A DNA stretch of 64,000 bases from an uncultured Alphaproteobacteria bacterium (GTDB taxonomy: Bacteria; Pseudomonadota; Alphaproteobacteria; Micavibrionales; Micavibrionaceae). The DNA lies in NCBI GenBank assembly GCA_937923625.1, contig CALDTV010000011.1, forward strand, positions 49,788-113,787, in the 5' to 3' direction. The translations under genes were made by a program, and so were the position numbers. The notes under the pieces were generated by a model. It was not told the DNA's origin and ran no database searches. It saw nothing but the letters and a program-made list of their open reading frames with translations. This document shows, piece after piece, positions 18,013 to 27,463 of this stretch. Position 1 is the stretch's first letter, and each line of letters begins with the position of its first letter.

Positions 18013-20729
18013 TGGTCTCAAAAAAAAAGATATTAAAGACAATTTTTCTGCCAGAGATTTTTCCTCGGCTACGTGATCTTTTGGGCTCTGGGCATGGATT
18101 TCTTGCCTACCTTTTGGTGACTGTTTACAACACAGTTAAAATTATTCCTTCGACACACCCTTATTTGAAGCCCGGTATGCGCGGTCGATACAGCGTACGT
18201 CAAGCTCTTGCCGTAGCCGCAGATAATATTCAGCTCAGCCGTAGAAATATTGACCAAGTATTGATATTTTTTGGTGTGATTGCCGCAATGATTATCATGG
18301 TGATTCAATTTATTTTAATGGCCATGGCTGTTGTGGTCACAAAGGCAAGCGCACAAGAGATTCCCGACACAATCCAAGGGTTCTTCGTAACACCAAACCC
18401 AAAAGAAGATATCGCTTTTCGTATGCTAGATTTAGTCTTTGGGCTGCCAGATTTTTTTGGCTCAAAAGCGGCGGTCACGCAACCTATTCATAGCGGCCTG
18501 CACGCTATGCTCGAATTTTACAGCTACAGTATGCTGATCGTTGGGGCAATTATTATTCTATATTACGTCGTTGCCGTCGTTGCAGAAACTGCGCAATCTG
18601 GCGCGCCATTTGGTCAACGCTTTAACAAAGCGTGGGCGCCTATTCGTATTATTTTATTTTTTGCTTTATTAATTCCTCTATCCCATGGGCTGAACGCAGG
18701 ACAATATATTACCCTTACCTCAGCAAAATTAGGATCAGGTTTAGCCTCCCAAGGCTGGATAATGTTAGTCAATACTATCACAAAAGAGGATGCTTCGATG
18801 TTAGGCGTAACAGAAGGAACAATTGCCGTTCCACGTGCCGCAGATTTAGACCATATTCCCTCTTTCATGTTGATCGCAAAAACATGTCAAAAAGGATATA
18901 ATAAGATATCAAGCCCTTTGCTTAACGGCAGCTTAAACCCAAATAACGCCAATTCAGGCGTTAAAGCTTGGGTTGTGTTTAAGGACAATAATGCTTCCAG
19001 CCCTTCTTTTGGTGCAACAATTTCAGAAGAATTAGATAACCAAAAATTTCAAGATTTGATTGTCGCCGCAGGGGGAAGTGATATTAGAGTCGTTTTTGGG
19101 ATAAAAGATCCTGATAAATATAAAAATGCGCTGGGTAATATTGAGCCACTCTGTGGAAGTATGATCTTACGCATCACCAGTGTTGCAGAACCAGGTGTCG
19201 CTCTTATCCAAGATTCTTACTTTGATTTAATAAAAGATATCTGGAAAGCAGACACAGGAATTTATAAACAGCTAGATGTGTTCGCGCAAAATTATACAGA
19301 TAAAATGATGAGCATCGGCAATAACCCTTCCGCTGTGTTGCCAAACCAAGCTTTTAAAGATCAGTGGAACGCACATTTGCAAACACGCATGGGAGATAAA
19401 AATTCTGGCTTGATTAGTGATGTTGTAGAAGCGCAAATCAAAACAGGGGCATGGAATGTCAACACCAACATGACTGATTTTGGTTGGGGAGGTGCAGGTA
19501 TCTGGTACAATAAAATTGCCCAGCAAAATGGCGCTTTAGTTTCTGCCCTTCGCCAAACGCCTATGACCGTATTATATCCCCGTGTTATGGAGCGCATTAA
19601 AGAGCTTAAAATTCAAGAAGATGCAAATACAGATATTAAAACAATTATGCGCCCTATATTTTCTGCGGGATCACCAAAATTGGTAGAGACAATTCCAGGT
19701 GAAACAGAAATCGGCAACGTGCTTTCTCATGTTTATGCTTTTTGGGAAGGCGTCCCAGAAGAATCGAAGAAGCCATTAACCCTAAATCCAATTATTGACA
19801 CCATTAATATGATTTTAGGAACCAGTGCTTTATTTGAAATTTGTGAAAATGTCGATGTTCATCCCTTGGCGCAATTATCATCCGTTGGAAAATCAATGCT
19901 TGATAACGCTATCATCGGTTTCAGCCTAGCGGGCGCAACCGGCATTGCCTCTATTCTACCCACTTATTTTGGCCCCGCCGCTGCCGCCGCGTCGAGCTTT
20001 TTTGGCACTATCGCCAGCGTTGGTTTGCTTGTTGGATTTATCTTATTTTATGTCATTCCATTTTATCCATTTTTATATTTCTTTTTTGCCGTAGGAAAAT
20101 GGATTAAAGGAATTTTTGAGGCCGTTGTCGCAATGCCACTTTGGGCCATTGCGCATTTACGAATTGATGGTGATGGCATTGCGGGGGAAGCAGCGATTGC
20201 AGGTTACTATTTAATTTTTGAAATATTTATTCGACCAATTTTAATTGTATTTGGGTTCTTGGCGGCAATTACCGTTTTTGCGGCAATGGTCAAAGTATTA
20301 AACGAGACATTCTATCTAGCAATTTCTAATCTGTCGGGGCACGATCCGAAATCTGGCGTGGCTTGCCTTCCTACCTCCTCTAATAGTGCAGCGCCAGGTA
20401 TTAAAGGCGCCCCATCAGGCGCAGAGCTGAACCAAGCATATCGCGGCCCTGTTGATGAATTCTTTTTCACTGTGCTTTACACAATCATTGTTTATTTGGT
20501 TGCAACAACCTGTTTTAAGCTTATTGACACAATACCCAATCAAATCATGACCCGTTGGATGGGTACAGATGCGCCATCCTTTAACGACGAATCTGGCGAT
20601 GTAACAGAGGGCTTATTGACCTACATCTCCCTTGGGGGAAGCCAGTTTGGATCACAAATTGCTGGAAGCTTTTCGCAAATGCGTAGCGGGGCGAGTAGAA
20701 CAATATCATCATTCGTAAGTGGAAAATAA
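18012..20729 (+). CDS. DotA/TraY family type IVB secretion-like membrane protein, paralogue 3
   Basis: The 905-residue last paralogue has the same order: IFLPEIFPRLRDLL and IPSTHPY at the N-terminus; a membrane helix (about 82-110) followed by ASA-Q (112-115); the hallmark VAETAQSGAPFG (190-201), in which T-T of the siblings is S-A; GQYITLTSAKLGSGLAS; a polar middle with FGWGGAGIWYN near 493; and C-terminal helices with FYPFLYFFFAVGKW and MPLWAIAHLRIDGDG. It is closest to paralogue 2 in its C-terminal half (both share NETFxLAISNLSG and RGPVDEFFFT). It overlaps paralogue 2 by one base and is followed at once by a hairpin, so it ends the operon. Confidence 0.85.
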   Translation: MVSKKKILKTIFLPEIFPRLRDLLGSGHGFLAYLLVTVYNTVKIIPSTHPYLKPGMRGRYSVRQALAVAADNIQLSRRNIDQVLIFFGVIAAMIIMVIQFILMAMAVVVTKASAQEIPDTIQGFFVTPNPKEDIAFRMLDLVFGLPDFFGSKAAVTQPIHSGLHAMLEFYSYSMLIVGAIIILYYVVAVVAETAQSGAPFGQRFNKAWAPIRIILFFALLIPLSHGLNAGQYITLTSAKLGSGLASQGWIMLVNTITKEDASMLGVTEGTIAVPRAADLDHIPSFMLIAKTCQKGYNKISSPLLNGSLNPNNANSGVKAWVVFKDNNASSPSFGATISEELDNQKFQDLIVAAGGSDIRVVFGIKDPDKYKNALGNIEPLCGSMILRITSVAEPGVALIQDSYFDLIKDIWKADTGIYKQLDVFAQNYTDKMMSIGNNPSAVLPNQAFKDQWNAHLQTRMGDKNSGLISDVVEAQIKTGAWNVNTNMTDFGWGGAGIWYNKIAQQNGALVSALRQTPMTVLYPRVMERIKELKIQEDANTDIKTIMRPIFSAGSPKLVETIPGETEIGNVLSHVYAFWEGVPEESKKPLTLNPIIDTINMILGTSALFEICENVDVHPLAQLSSVGKSMLDNAIIGFSLAGATGIASILPTYFGPAAAAASSFFGTIASVGLLVGFILFYVIPFYPFLYFFFAVGKWIKGIFEAVVAMPLWAIAHLRIDGDGIAGEAAIAGYYLIFEIFIRPILIVFGFLAAITVFAAMVKVLNETFYLAISNLSGHDPKSGVACLPTSSNSAAPGIKGAPSGAELNQAYRGPVDEFFFTVLYTIIVYLVATTCFKLIDTIPNQIMTRWMGTDAPSFNDESGDVTEGLLTYISLGGSQFGSQIAGSFSQMRSGASRTISSFVSGK

Positions 20730-20749
20730 AGGCGCTAAATAGAGCGCCT
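20730..20749 (+). terminator. Hairpin at the end of the DotA-like operon
   Basis: AGGCGCT (20730-20736) and AGCGCCT (20743-20749) form a perfect seven-base stem with a six-base loop one base after the last stop codon. The following ATTATCCTT is only weakly T-rich, so termination may be inefficient or need Rho. Confidence 0.6.
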
Positions 20750-20894
20750 ATTATCCTTGCAGCTTCACCAATCATTCCGCTGACACCTGAATACTTTAAT
20801 CACTATTAGCTTTAAGGGTTTGAAAAAAATAAGCCCAATCCTCTCCTGCTATCATCGTAGGAAATCAAATAGTCCTTAAATGTTAAGAAAAATA

Positions 20895-21500
20895 TTATCT
20901 TAGGTGCTGAAGCAACACATCAATATTGCCGCCACCACGCTGAATAACGCTCGCGAAATCAGAGCGCTGAGTCAGGCTCATACTCACACCTTCGATAATG
21001 ACATCAATAATTTTGAATGAGCCATCTTTATTGCGAACACGCCAATCAACTTTCACTTTTGAGCCCCCATTCGGAACAATATATGTGCTCACAAGAGAAT
21101 CTCTTTTTCCTGTGTCTTTGGCAGAGACAACTTCAAAACCTTCGCCTTTATATTCATTAAAACGTGACGCATAAATTTTAACAATCATGTTTTCAAACAG
21201 GCGTAAGTATTCTTGCTGTTGTGATTCTGATGCACTTCTCCAATTTCGCCCAAGAGCAAAACGACCAATTGTTGCCATGTCAAATTTACTTTGGAGCAAT
21301 TGTCTGAATTTCTCTTCTTTTTGCGCTTGGGACAAGCCATTTTGGCTCAAAAAACCGATGGCTTGATCACCCATATCAGCAACAAATCTTTGCGCACCCG
21401 CATTATCAGCCGCATTTGACTGGCTTACATGTGAGAATGATCCCATGACAAGGCATAAAGCAAGGAAAGTTACTTTGAGAAATTTAGATTGATAAAGCAT
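20895..21500 (-). CDS. mlaC: Phospholipid-binding protein MlaC (Ttg2D family)
   Basis: MlaC is the periplasmic carrier that shuttles phospholipids between the outer-membrane MlaA complex and the inner-membrane MlaFEDB ABC transporter. The 201-residue protein has a cleavable signal peptide (basic start, hydrophobic core about 8-20, likely cleavage after SNA near residue 30). It then shows the Tol_Tol_Ttg2 fold with RQLLQSKFDMATIGRFALGR, LRLFENMIVKIYASRFNEY, VDWRVRNKDGSFKIIDVIIEGVS-type strands and SQRSDFASVIQ near the end. Length is typical. It follows mlaA on the same strand with an 82-base gap. The mlaFEDB transporter genes are not in this window. Confidence 0.93.
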   Translation of the reverse strand: MLYQSKFLKVTFLALCLVMGSFSHVSQSNAADNAGAQRFVADMGDQAIGFLSQNGLSQAQKEEKFRQLLQSKFDMATIGRFALGRNWRSASESQQQEYLRLFENMIVKIYASRFNEYKGEGFEVVSAKDTGKRDSLVSTYIVPNGGSKVKVDWRVRNKDGSFKIIDVIIEGVSMSLTQRSDFASVIQRGGGNIDVLLQHLR

Positions 21501-21582
21501 GTATAAGTGCCTCTATGGTTATTGTTAGGTATATTATCACTTTAAAATAAGGCAAAAAGAGGTTCAAACAAGCTCTTATTGA

Positions 21583-22350
21583 TTAAAAGTCGTCATATTC
21601 TGGGATTTCAGGGGCAGATCCGCCCTCTTTGTCATTAATCAGCGCATTTCTTTGCTGATAATAAGCACTTCTGATTGCAGCATAGGAATCAAAAGAGTTC
21701 TGACGAAGATCATCAATGACCTCTATTAACTCTTCTCTTTTAGACAAAATTCGTATGCCTAAGAGGTTATAATTTAGGTGGCCTTCTTCTATATTAAATA
21801 AATAGCTCCGAAGCGGATCCATATATCTGTCAACGACAATTCCTGACACATCACGCAAATTCGATGGCCCCATCAAAGGAAGCATTATATAAGGGCCACT
21901 GCCCACACCCCATGTTGCCAATGTTTGACCAAAATCTTCGGGCTCACGCGGAATGCCGCCTTGTTCTGCCAAATCAAGGATGCCGCCAAACCCTGCCAAA
22001 GTGTTGATCACCATACGAGCGCTGGCATTTGCCGCACCTTTTGCATCGCCTTGCAAAATTTGGTTTCCAATATCAACAGGGCTATTCAAATTCGTTAGGA
22101 AGTTACGCGTAATAATTCGAGCAGCCTTTGGCGTGACCTTACGGTATCCCTTGGCAAGCGGTTCTAACACAATTTTATCAGCAAAATTATTACCTCTTAA
22201 GCTTTGGCGGTTATATTTTTCAAAAGGATCATAGATGCCTAATTCTTCATCTCTAAAAACCTCATCGCTACTGCAAGCGGAAAGAGTCACGCTGACGCTC
22301 ATTAACATCAAGAGCATCATCATTTTTTTGAATGAAGTTATTTTAGTCAT
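21583..22350 (-). CDS. mlaA: Outer-membrane lipoprotein MlaA (VacJ)
   Basis: MlaA is an outer-membrane lipoprotein that removes mislocalised phospholipids from the outer leaflet and passes them to MlaC. The 255-residue protein has a signal peptide with lipobox LSAC (Cys about residue 26). VacJ motifs follow: DPFEKYNRQ, NFLTNLNSPVDIGNQILQGD, NTLAGFGGILDLA, EDFGQTLATWGVG and GPYIMLPLMGPSNLRDVSG, then DRYMDPL. It is upstream of mlaC in an apparent two-gene operon and 162 bases downstream of lptG, all on the same strand. Confidence 0.96.
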   Translation of the reverse strand: MTKITSFKKMMMLLMLMSVSVTLSACSSDEVFRDEELGIYDPFEKYNRQSLRGNNFADKIVLEPLAKGYRKVTPKAARIITRNFLTNLNSPVDIGNQILQGDAKGAANASARMVINTLAGFGGILDLAEQGGIPREPEDFGQTLATWGVGSGPYIMLPLMGPSNLRDVSGIVVDRYMDPLRSYLFNIEEGHLNYNLLGIRILSKREELIEVIDDLRQNSFDSYAAIRSAYYQQRNALINDKEGGSAPEIPEYDDF

Positions 22351-22512
22351 AAGATTGTCCGTTTTGATTAAACTATAAGAGAATACGCAAATTAATCGGT
22401 TATGGTTACTTTTTAAAAGCCAAAAAGATCATCATCCTTACTTAAGAAATACCCTATATTTTATAAAGTGTATTTCGTAAAAATCAAACAAAATGACTTT
22501 TATTTTCTATAA

Positions 22513-23610
22513 TTAACCATCCTCGGTGAGAGTAAGAGCAAAAACGCCCAAGAGAAAACAAATTATAGCGGGAAACCAAGCCGCGACAAAAATCGGGATT
22601 TGCCCCGAAGCACCCATGGCTTGAAGAAAACTGGAGGTAAAAAACACAAAAAACCCAATGACAATTCCCGTTAAAATCAAAAAAGCAGAGCCCCGTAATC
22701 GCGGCGGTCTCAAAGATACTGATGCGGCCAAAACAATCATCGCCATATATAAAAGTGGTTCAGCCAGTAAATTTTGGAAATAAATTTTTAACGCTGTAGC
22801 ATTAAATCCGGTTTCTTCTAAAACTTTGGTATATGAAGGCAACTTCCAAAATGAAATTGTCTCAGGCGATAAAAAACCCGTTTCAATATCTGGCCATGTT
22901 AAATTTGTTTCCATGCTAATAACATCAGCGGGCTCTGGTATATCTTGATGCCCATTTATGACGGCTTGCCTGAACGTCCACTTCCCTTCAGTCAAATCAG
23001 CTTCTTGGGCATCAATGCGACGATCAAAATTTTTCTCTGGATCAAAGAAAAAAACTTTAACACGCTTTAATTTCCAATCAGGCATTTTAATGTGATCCGC
23101 GTGTAATATTGCTGTGCCTTCGCCATTATCTTGGCGAAGCCACAATCCCTGTTCGGATAAGCTAATTGTATTGCTTTTATTTTGGATATATTGCGTTTGC
23201 ATTTTTTCATACTGGCTTAAAAGCAGCGCCCCAAGGGGGTTTATAGCTGTTACCTTTATAACGCCAATTACAAAAGCCGTTAAAATAATGGGCAAAATAA
23301 ACTGCCAAGCCGACAGACCGCTGGAGCGCATAATCACCAGTTCATGGCGCCGCGTTAATTGCCAAAACGTAAACATCGATCCAAATAAAATCGCGAAAGG
23401 AAATAACAACTGCCCGACTTCGGGAAGTTTATAAAGACCCATTAAAAGCACAAGTGATAACGGCACGCCTTTATCACTTGTGCGGCGTAATAATTCGACT
23501 GTATCGAACAGATAAATAATTGCTAAAAGCGCAACCAACATTACCACAAAATTAAATAAATAATGCCGTATCAAATACCAGCTTAAAGTGAGCGGGAAAA
23601 AATTTGTCAT
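22513..23610 (-). CDS. lptG: LPS export ABC transporter permease LptG
   Basis: LptG forms with LptF the transmembrane channel of the LptB2FG transporter, which extracts lipopolysaccharide from the inner membrane. The 365-residue protein has six membrane helices split by a periplasmic beta-jellyroll domain (about residues 130-265). The N-terminal part carries TLSWYLIRHYLFNF, LPEVGQLLFPFAILFGSMFTF and RRHELVIMRSSGLSAWQF, the last contacting LptB. It overlaps lptF by four bases, so expression is coupled. Genes for LptC, LptA and LptB are in this window near 43-46 kb. Confidence 0.95.
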   Translation of the reverse strand: MTNFFPLTLSWYLIRHYLFNFVVMLVALLAIIYLFDTVELLRRTSDKGVPLSLVLLMGLYKLPEVGQLLFPFAILFGSMFTFWQLTRRHELVIMRSSGLSAWQFILPIILTAFVIGVIKVTAINPLGALLLSQYEKMQTQYIQNKSNTISLSEQGLWLRQDNGEGTAILHADHIKMPDWKLKRVKVFFFDPEKNFDRRIDAQEADLTEGKWTFRQAVINGHQDIPEPADVISMETNLTWPDIETGFLSPETISFWKLPSYTKVLEETGFNATALKIYFQNLLAEPLLYMAMIVLAASVSLRPPRLRGSAFLILTGIVIGFFVFFTSSFLQAMGASGQIPIFVAAWFPAIICFLLGVFALTLTEDG

Positions 23611-24776
23611 GTTGCCCCGCCCTCCTCGATGATATCTTTTTCCTGCTTTTTTCGAAACATCGAGAACAATACATAACGCGCATTTTCACCCAGTGAGCTT
23701 AAAAGAAAAAGTGATATAAGTAAGGGCGCAAAGACAATGACGTGCATTGTCATTAAGGCCAAAATACTGTTTTCAGCTTTGCTAAAGACAGATAAATATA
23801 AACCCTGCATTAAAATTACACCCGCCACCGCTAAGGCAATTCTTTTAGATTGGCCGCGCCTGCTGAGTGGCCCTAAAAGCAAGTAACACAGAACCAACGC
23901 CGTAAAATTAAGCGCCAAGAATGGAGACACAACACGCCGATGAATCTCCGCCTGATAAGCGCGATTTTGATCGGCGTTTAAGCCTTTTTCATCCATCTTA
24001 TCTATAAGCTCAAAAATTGTTTGTTCATCGGGTTTTTTCTGTCTATTTCGAATGGCGGCGGCTTCGGGTAGGTCAATGGTATAGCGTTCAAAATTTAAAC
24101 GGTTCAAAGCCCCCGTTTTTTGGTTAAAATCCTGACGTGACCCGTTGTACACCAACACCTGTTGGCCCTCATCTGTCGCAACAATTACACCGCGCTTAGC
24201 AAGAATAGTTACAGGCGCAGGATTTTCAGCACGGCTATCATGAATCATTAATCCTTCAAGCTCGCCTTTAACGTTGCGCCCTTCAATATAAACCGTGAGA
24301 TCATCACCAATCGTGTTGAAAATACCCTCGCGGAACAAAAGCGTCGAATATTGCGTCTTTATAATCTGCCGCATCTTTTGCATGTTTGTTAACGCTGATG
24401 GTGCCAGCCATGTTGTGATAAATATCAGCGCAAAAGTCACCAACAGCCCTAAAATCAAGGCTGGCCGTGCCAAGGACATCGGTGATGTTCCTGCCGCACG
24501 CATGACAACAAGCTCACTATCGCTAATCATGCGGTTATAAATAAAAATAGTCGCGATCATCAGCGCCATTGGCAAAATAACCTCAAAAAAGCGCGGCAAA
24601 GCCAAAAAGGCCAACATCCAAAACGTCCCCGCAGACGCCCCAGAATCAATGATCAGCTCTAAAAATTTTAACGATTGGGTCAGTAAAATAATCACCGCCA
24701 AAATCACGGCAATAATGACTGTCGTAACGGCTAAATGTTTAAAAACATATCTATTAAAAAGCGGCGAGGCGAGCAT
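23607..24776 (-). CDS. lptF: LPS export ABC transporter permease LptF
   Basis: This 389-residue partner permease of LptG has N-terminal helices around LAVTTVIIAVILAVIILLTQ, the conserved LPRFFEVILPMALMIATIF segment and the coupling helix region SDSELVVMRAAGTSPMSLAR. A periplasmic domain with FREGIFNTIGDDLTVYIEGR and three C-terminal helices follow, plus a short cytoplasmic tail rich in Lys/Glu. It is first in the lptFG operon and divergent from pepA over 119 bases, the usual arrangement in Proteobacteria. Confidence 0.95.
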   Translation of the reverse strand: MLASPLFNRYVFKHLAVTTVIIAVILAVIILLTQSLKFLELIIDSGASAGTFWMLAFLALPRFFEVILPMALMIATIFIYNRMISDSELVVMRAAGTSPMSLARPALILGLLVTFALIFITTWLAPSALTNMQKMRQIIKTQYSTLLFREGIFNTIGDDLTVYIEGRNVKGELEGLMIHDSRAENPAPVTILAKRGVIVATDEGQQVLVYNGSRQDFNQKTGALNRLNFERYTIDLPEAAAIRNRQKKPDEQTIFELIDKMDEKGLNADQNRAYQAEIHRRVVSPFLALNFTALVLCYLLLGPLSRRGQSKRIALAVAGVILMQGLYLSVFSKAENSILALMTMHVIVFAPLLISLFLLSSLGENARYVLFSMFRKKQEKDIIEEGGAT

Positions 24777-24895
24777 GTATTTTCGTTCTAAGGGTCGTAA
24801 TAAAACCGAATTTTCTATTATATAAACACTAGCTGTCTGGCAATAAATGTCTATAGTATCGTTGATGTATCACGGATTGTAAAAAGAGGCAAAGC

Positions 24896-26446
24896 ATGAC
24901 ATTTCCTATCACCTTCGCAAAAAAAGAAAATAAAAAAGCCGACACCACAGTTATTGGCATATTTGAAGAGAATAAATTAACCGATTCTGCCAAAGAAATT
25001 GATAAGCGCGAAGGCGGCTTAATCAAAGCTTGCCTAAAAAATAATGATCTTTTCAAGGGTAAAGCGGGTCAAACATTGGTTATTCCCCTTGGAAATTCCA
25101 AAGGTCAAAAAAGCCTACAACGCCTTGTTCTTGTTGGCCTAGGTAAGAAAAAAGACATCAACCATCTTGAATTTGAAACAATTGGCGGCAAGCTATATCA
25201 AGCCTTAAAATCTGCAAGCGCCCGTGAAATTAATATTGATTTAAGCGACATTGAGGATACCTCAAAAAGCTCAGCCGCAGAAATTACCAATCATCTTGCA
25301 CTCGGACTGCGTTTAAAATCTTATCGTTTTGATAAATATCGCGCTGAAAAAGACAAAGCTGCGAAAAAAGCCGAACTAAAAACAATTAACATCGTCACAC
25401 AGGCCAACATTGCCGCAAAAAAATTATTTATTGCCACCGAAGCCATTGAAAAAGGCGTATGTTTTGCCCGTGATTTGGTCAATGAGCCGCCAAATACGTT
25501 ACACCCAGAAAGCTACGCGGAACGCATCAAAGCCGAACTAAAACCACTTGGTGTCGATGTAGAAATTCTTGATGAAAAGAAAATGCAAAAGCTTGGCTTT
25601 CATTCTTTACTGTCTGTTGGTCAAGGATCTATTCGTGAATCACGCACAGTGATTATGCGTTGGAACGGTGCAGACAAACCCAAAAAAGGCACAGCCAAGA
25701 AAAAAACTCGCGCGCCATTGGCGCTTGTTGGCAAAGGCGTCACATTTGATACAGGCGGTATCTCCCTAAAGCCAGGCCCTGGTATGGATTTAATGAAAAT
25801 GGATATGGGCGGTTCTGCCGCTGTGGTTGGCACAATGAAGGCCATAGCCGGGCGTAAAGCCAAAGCCAATGTTGTTGGCATTGTTGGACTGGTTGAAAAC
25901 ATGCCATCTGATCGTGCGTATCGTCCAGGGGACATTATTGATTCTTATTCTGGTAAAACAATCGAAGTTTTAAATACTGATGCCGAAGGTCGCTTGGTGC
26001 TGGCAGATATTCTCAGCTACATTCAAGAAAAAGAAAATCCACAAAACATCATTGATCTTGCCACCCTCACGGGCGCGATTATGGTCGCGTTGGGATTTGA
26101 ATATGCGGGAGCATTCGCCAATGATGATGATCTTTGGAATCAATTAAACCATGCCAGCCAAAACACAGGGGAAAAATTATGGCGTATGCCGCTTGATGAG
26201 TCTTACCGCAAAGAAATGGAAAGCGATGTTGCCGACCTGAAAAACCTTGGCGGTACAGGATATGGCGGCGCATGTAGCGCGGCTGGATTTTTGGAACACT
26301 TCATCAATGACGGTACAAAATGGGCGCATATTGATATTGCGGGCACAGCGTGGTGGAAGACTGATAAACCAACCACCCCAAAAGGCGGTACAGGTTTCGC
26401 GGTGCGTGCATTAGATGATTTGATCGCACATCATTTTGAAAAATAA
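24896..26446 (+). CDS. pepA: Leucyl aminopeptidase PepA (M17 family)
   Basis: PepA is a cytoplasmic hexameric metallo-aminopeptidase with two metal ions per active site; some homologues also bind DNA. The 516-residue protein has an N-terminal macro-like domain (about 1-180) and the M17 catalytic domain. Metal-binding and catalytic motifs are GKGVTFDTGGISLKPG (about 282), MDMGGSAAV and the family signature NTDAEGRLVLADIL (about 360). An AGAGGC sequence lies six bases before the ATG. Its TAA overlaps the next ATG by one base (TAATG), which starts an operon with a radical-SAM gene and holC. Confidence 0.96.
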   Translation: MTFPITFAKKENKKADTTVIGIFEENKLTDSAKEIDKREGGLIKACLKNNDLFKGKAGQTLVIPLGNSKGQKSLQRLVLVGLGKKKDINHLEFETIGGKLYQALKSASAREINIDLSDIEDTSKSSAAEITNHLALGLRLKSYRFDKYRAEKDKAAKKAELKTINIVTQANIAAKKLFIATEAIEKGVCFARDLVNEPPNTLHPESYAERIKAELKPLGVDVEILDEKKMQKLGFHSLLSVGQGSIRESRTVIMRWNGADKPKKGTAKKKTRAPLALVGKGVTFDTGGISLKPGPGMDLMKMDMGGSAAVVGTMKAIAGRKAKANVVGIVGLVENMPSDRAYRPGDIIDSYSGKTIEVLNTDAEGRLVLADILSYIQEKENPQNIIDLATLTGAIMVALGFEYAGAFANDDDLWNQLNHASQNTGEKLWRMPLDESYRKEMESDVADLKNLGGTGYGGACSAAGFLEHFINDGTKWAHIDIAGTAWWKTDKPTTPKGGTGFAVRALDDLIAHHFEK

Positions 26447-27462
26447 TGACGGCAAAACCGCAATCTAAAGCACAAGAAGCAGAATTGGCACTGGTACAAA
26501 CGCCAGTCAAAGAGTCGCATCATCGTATCACGCCACAAATAGTTGATACGATGAAAAGCCAAGACACGCTTGACCCTGTCGGTAGGCAATATCTTTATTC
26601 TGCTGAAGAAAATAATGTGTTACCCGAAGAACGCTTTGATCCCATTGGTGATTTTAACCGCAGTCCTGTTGAAGGCTTAGTACATCGTTACCCTGATAGG
26701 GTGTTATTAAAAATTACCGATATATGCGCAGTCTATTGCCGCTTTTGTTTTCGCAAGGAAATGGTGGGAAAAGGCAAAGGCATTTTAAGTGAAGTACAAA
26801 TCAATGATATCTTTGATTACATTCAAAAAAATCCAAATATTGAAGAGGTTATTTTAAGCGGTGGCGACCCGCTGACTCTGTCAAACCGTCGTTTAGCCGA
26901 TATATTAAACAAACTTTCAAAGATAAATCATATTCAAACAGTACGCTTTCACACGCGCGCCATTGTCGTGACCCCAGATCGTATCAATGCAGAATTAATA
27001 GAAATTTTTCAAAATTTCTCAAAAACGATTTGCCTTGTTGTTCACGTCAACCATGCCAATGAAATAAACGACAAAGTAAAAACAGTCTTTAGAAAGCTAT
27101 CGCATAGTGGGTCGCTTTTGCTGTCACAAAGCGTTTTATTAAAAGGCGTAAATGATAATGTTACCTCGCTCGAAACACTTTTTAAAAAGCTCATTGCCTG
27201 CGGCGTGAAGCCTTACTATTTACACCATCCCGACCTTGCGCCAGGAACAAAACATTTTCGCCTTTCTATAAAAACAGGGCAAAAAATATATACGGCACTT
27301 CGTCATAAAATTTCTGGCATTTGCGTCCCTGATTACGTTTTAGACATCCCCGGTGGCTATGGCAAAGTGCCGCTGAATGACTCCTACGTGACACTTATGG
27401 CAGAAGGGCATTATTTGATAGAAGATAGTCACGGCCAAACACATCATTACAAAGATATATGA
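26446..27462 (+). CDS. KamA-family radical SAM protein (lysine 2,3-aminomutase / EpmB-like)
   Basis: This 338-residue radical SAM enzyme binds a [4Fe-4S] cluster through C94-x3-C98-x2-C101 (CAVYCRFC). It has the KamA motifs RYPDRVLLKITDICA, EEVILSGGDPLTLS and the PLP-lysine region near the C-terminus (DIPGGYGKVP). The length and lack of the long C-terminal extension of clostridial KamA fit EpmB, which makes R-beta-lysine for modification of elongation factor P. Neither epmA nor efp is in the window, so substrate assignment stays open. It is fused into an operon by a one-base overlap with pepA and a one-base gap before holC. Confidence 0.85.
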   Translation: MTAKPQSKAQEAELALVQTPVKESHHRITPQIVDTMKSQDTLDPVGRQYLYSAEENNVLPEERFDPIGDFNRSPVEGLVHRYPDRVLLKITDICAVYCRFCFRKEMVGKGKGILSEVQINDIFDYIQKNPNIEEVILSGGDPLTLSNRRLADILNKLSKINHIQTVRFHTRAIVVTPDRINAELIEIFQNFSKTICLVVHVNHANEINDKVKTVFRKLSHSGSLLLSQSVLLKGVNDNVTSLETLFKKLIACGVKPYYLHHPDLAPGTKHFRLSIKTGQKIYTALRHKISGICVPDYVLDIPGGYGKVPLNDSYVTLMAEGHYLIEDSHGQTHHYKDI

Positions 27463-27463
27463 C

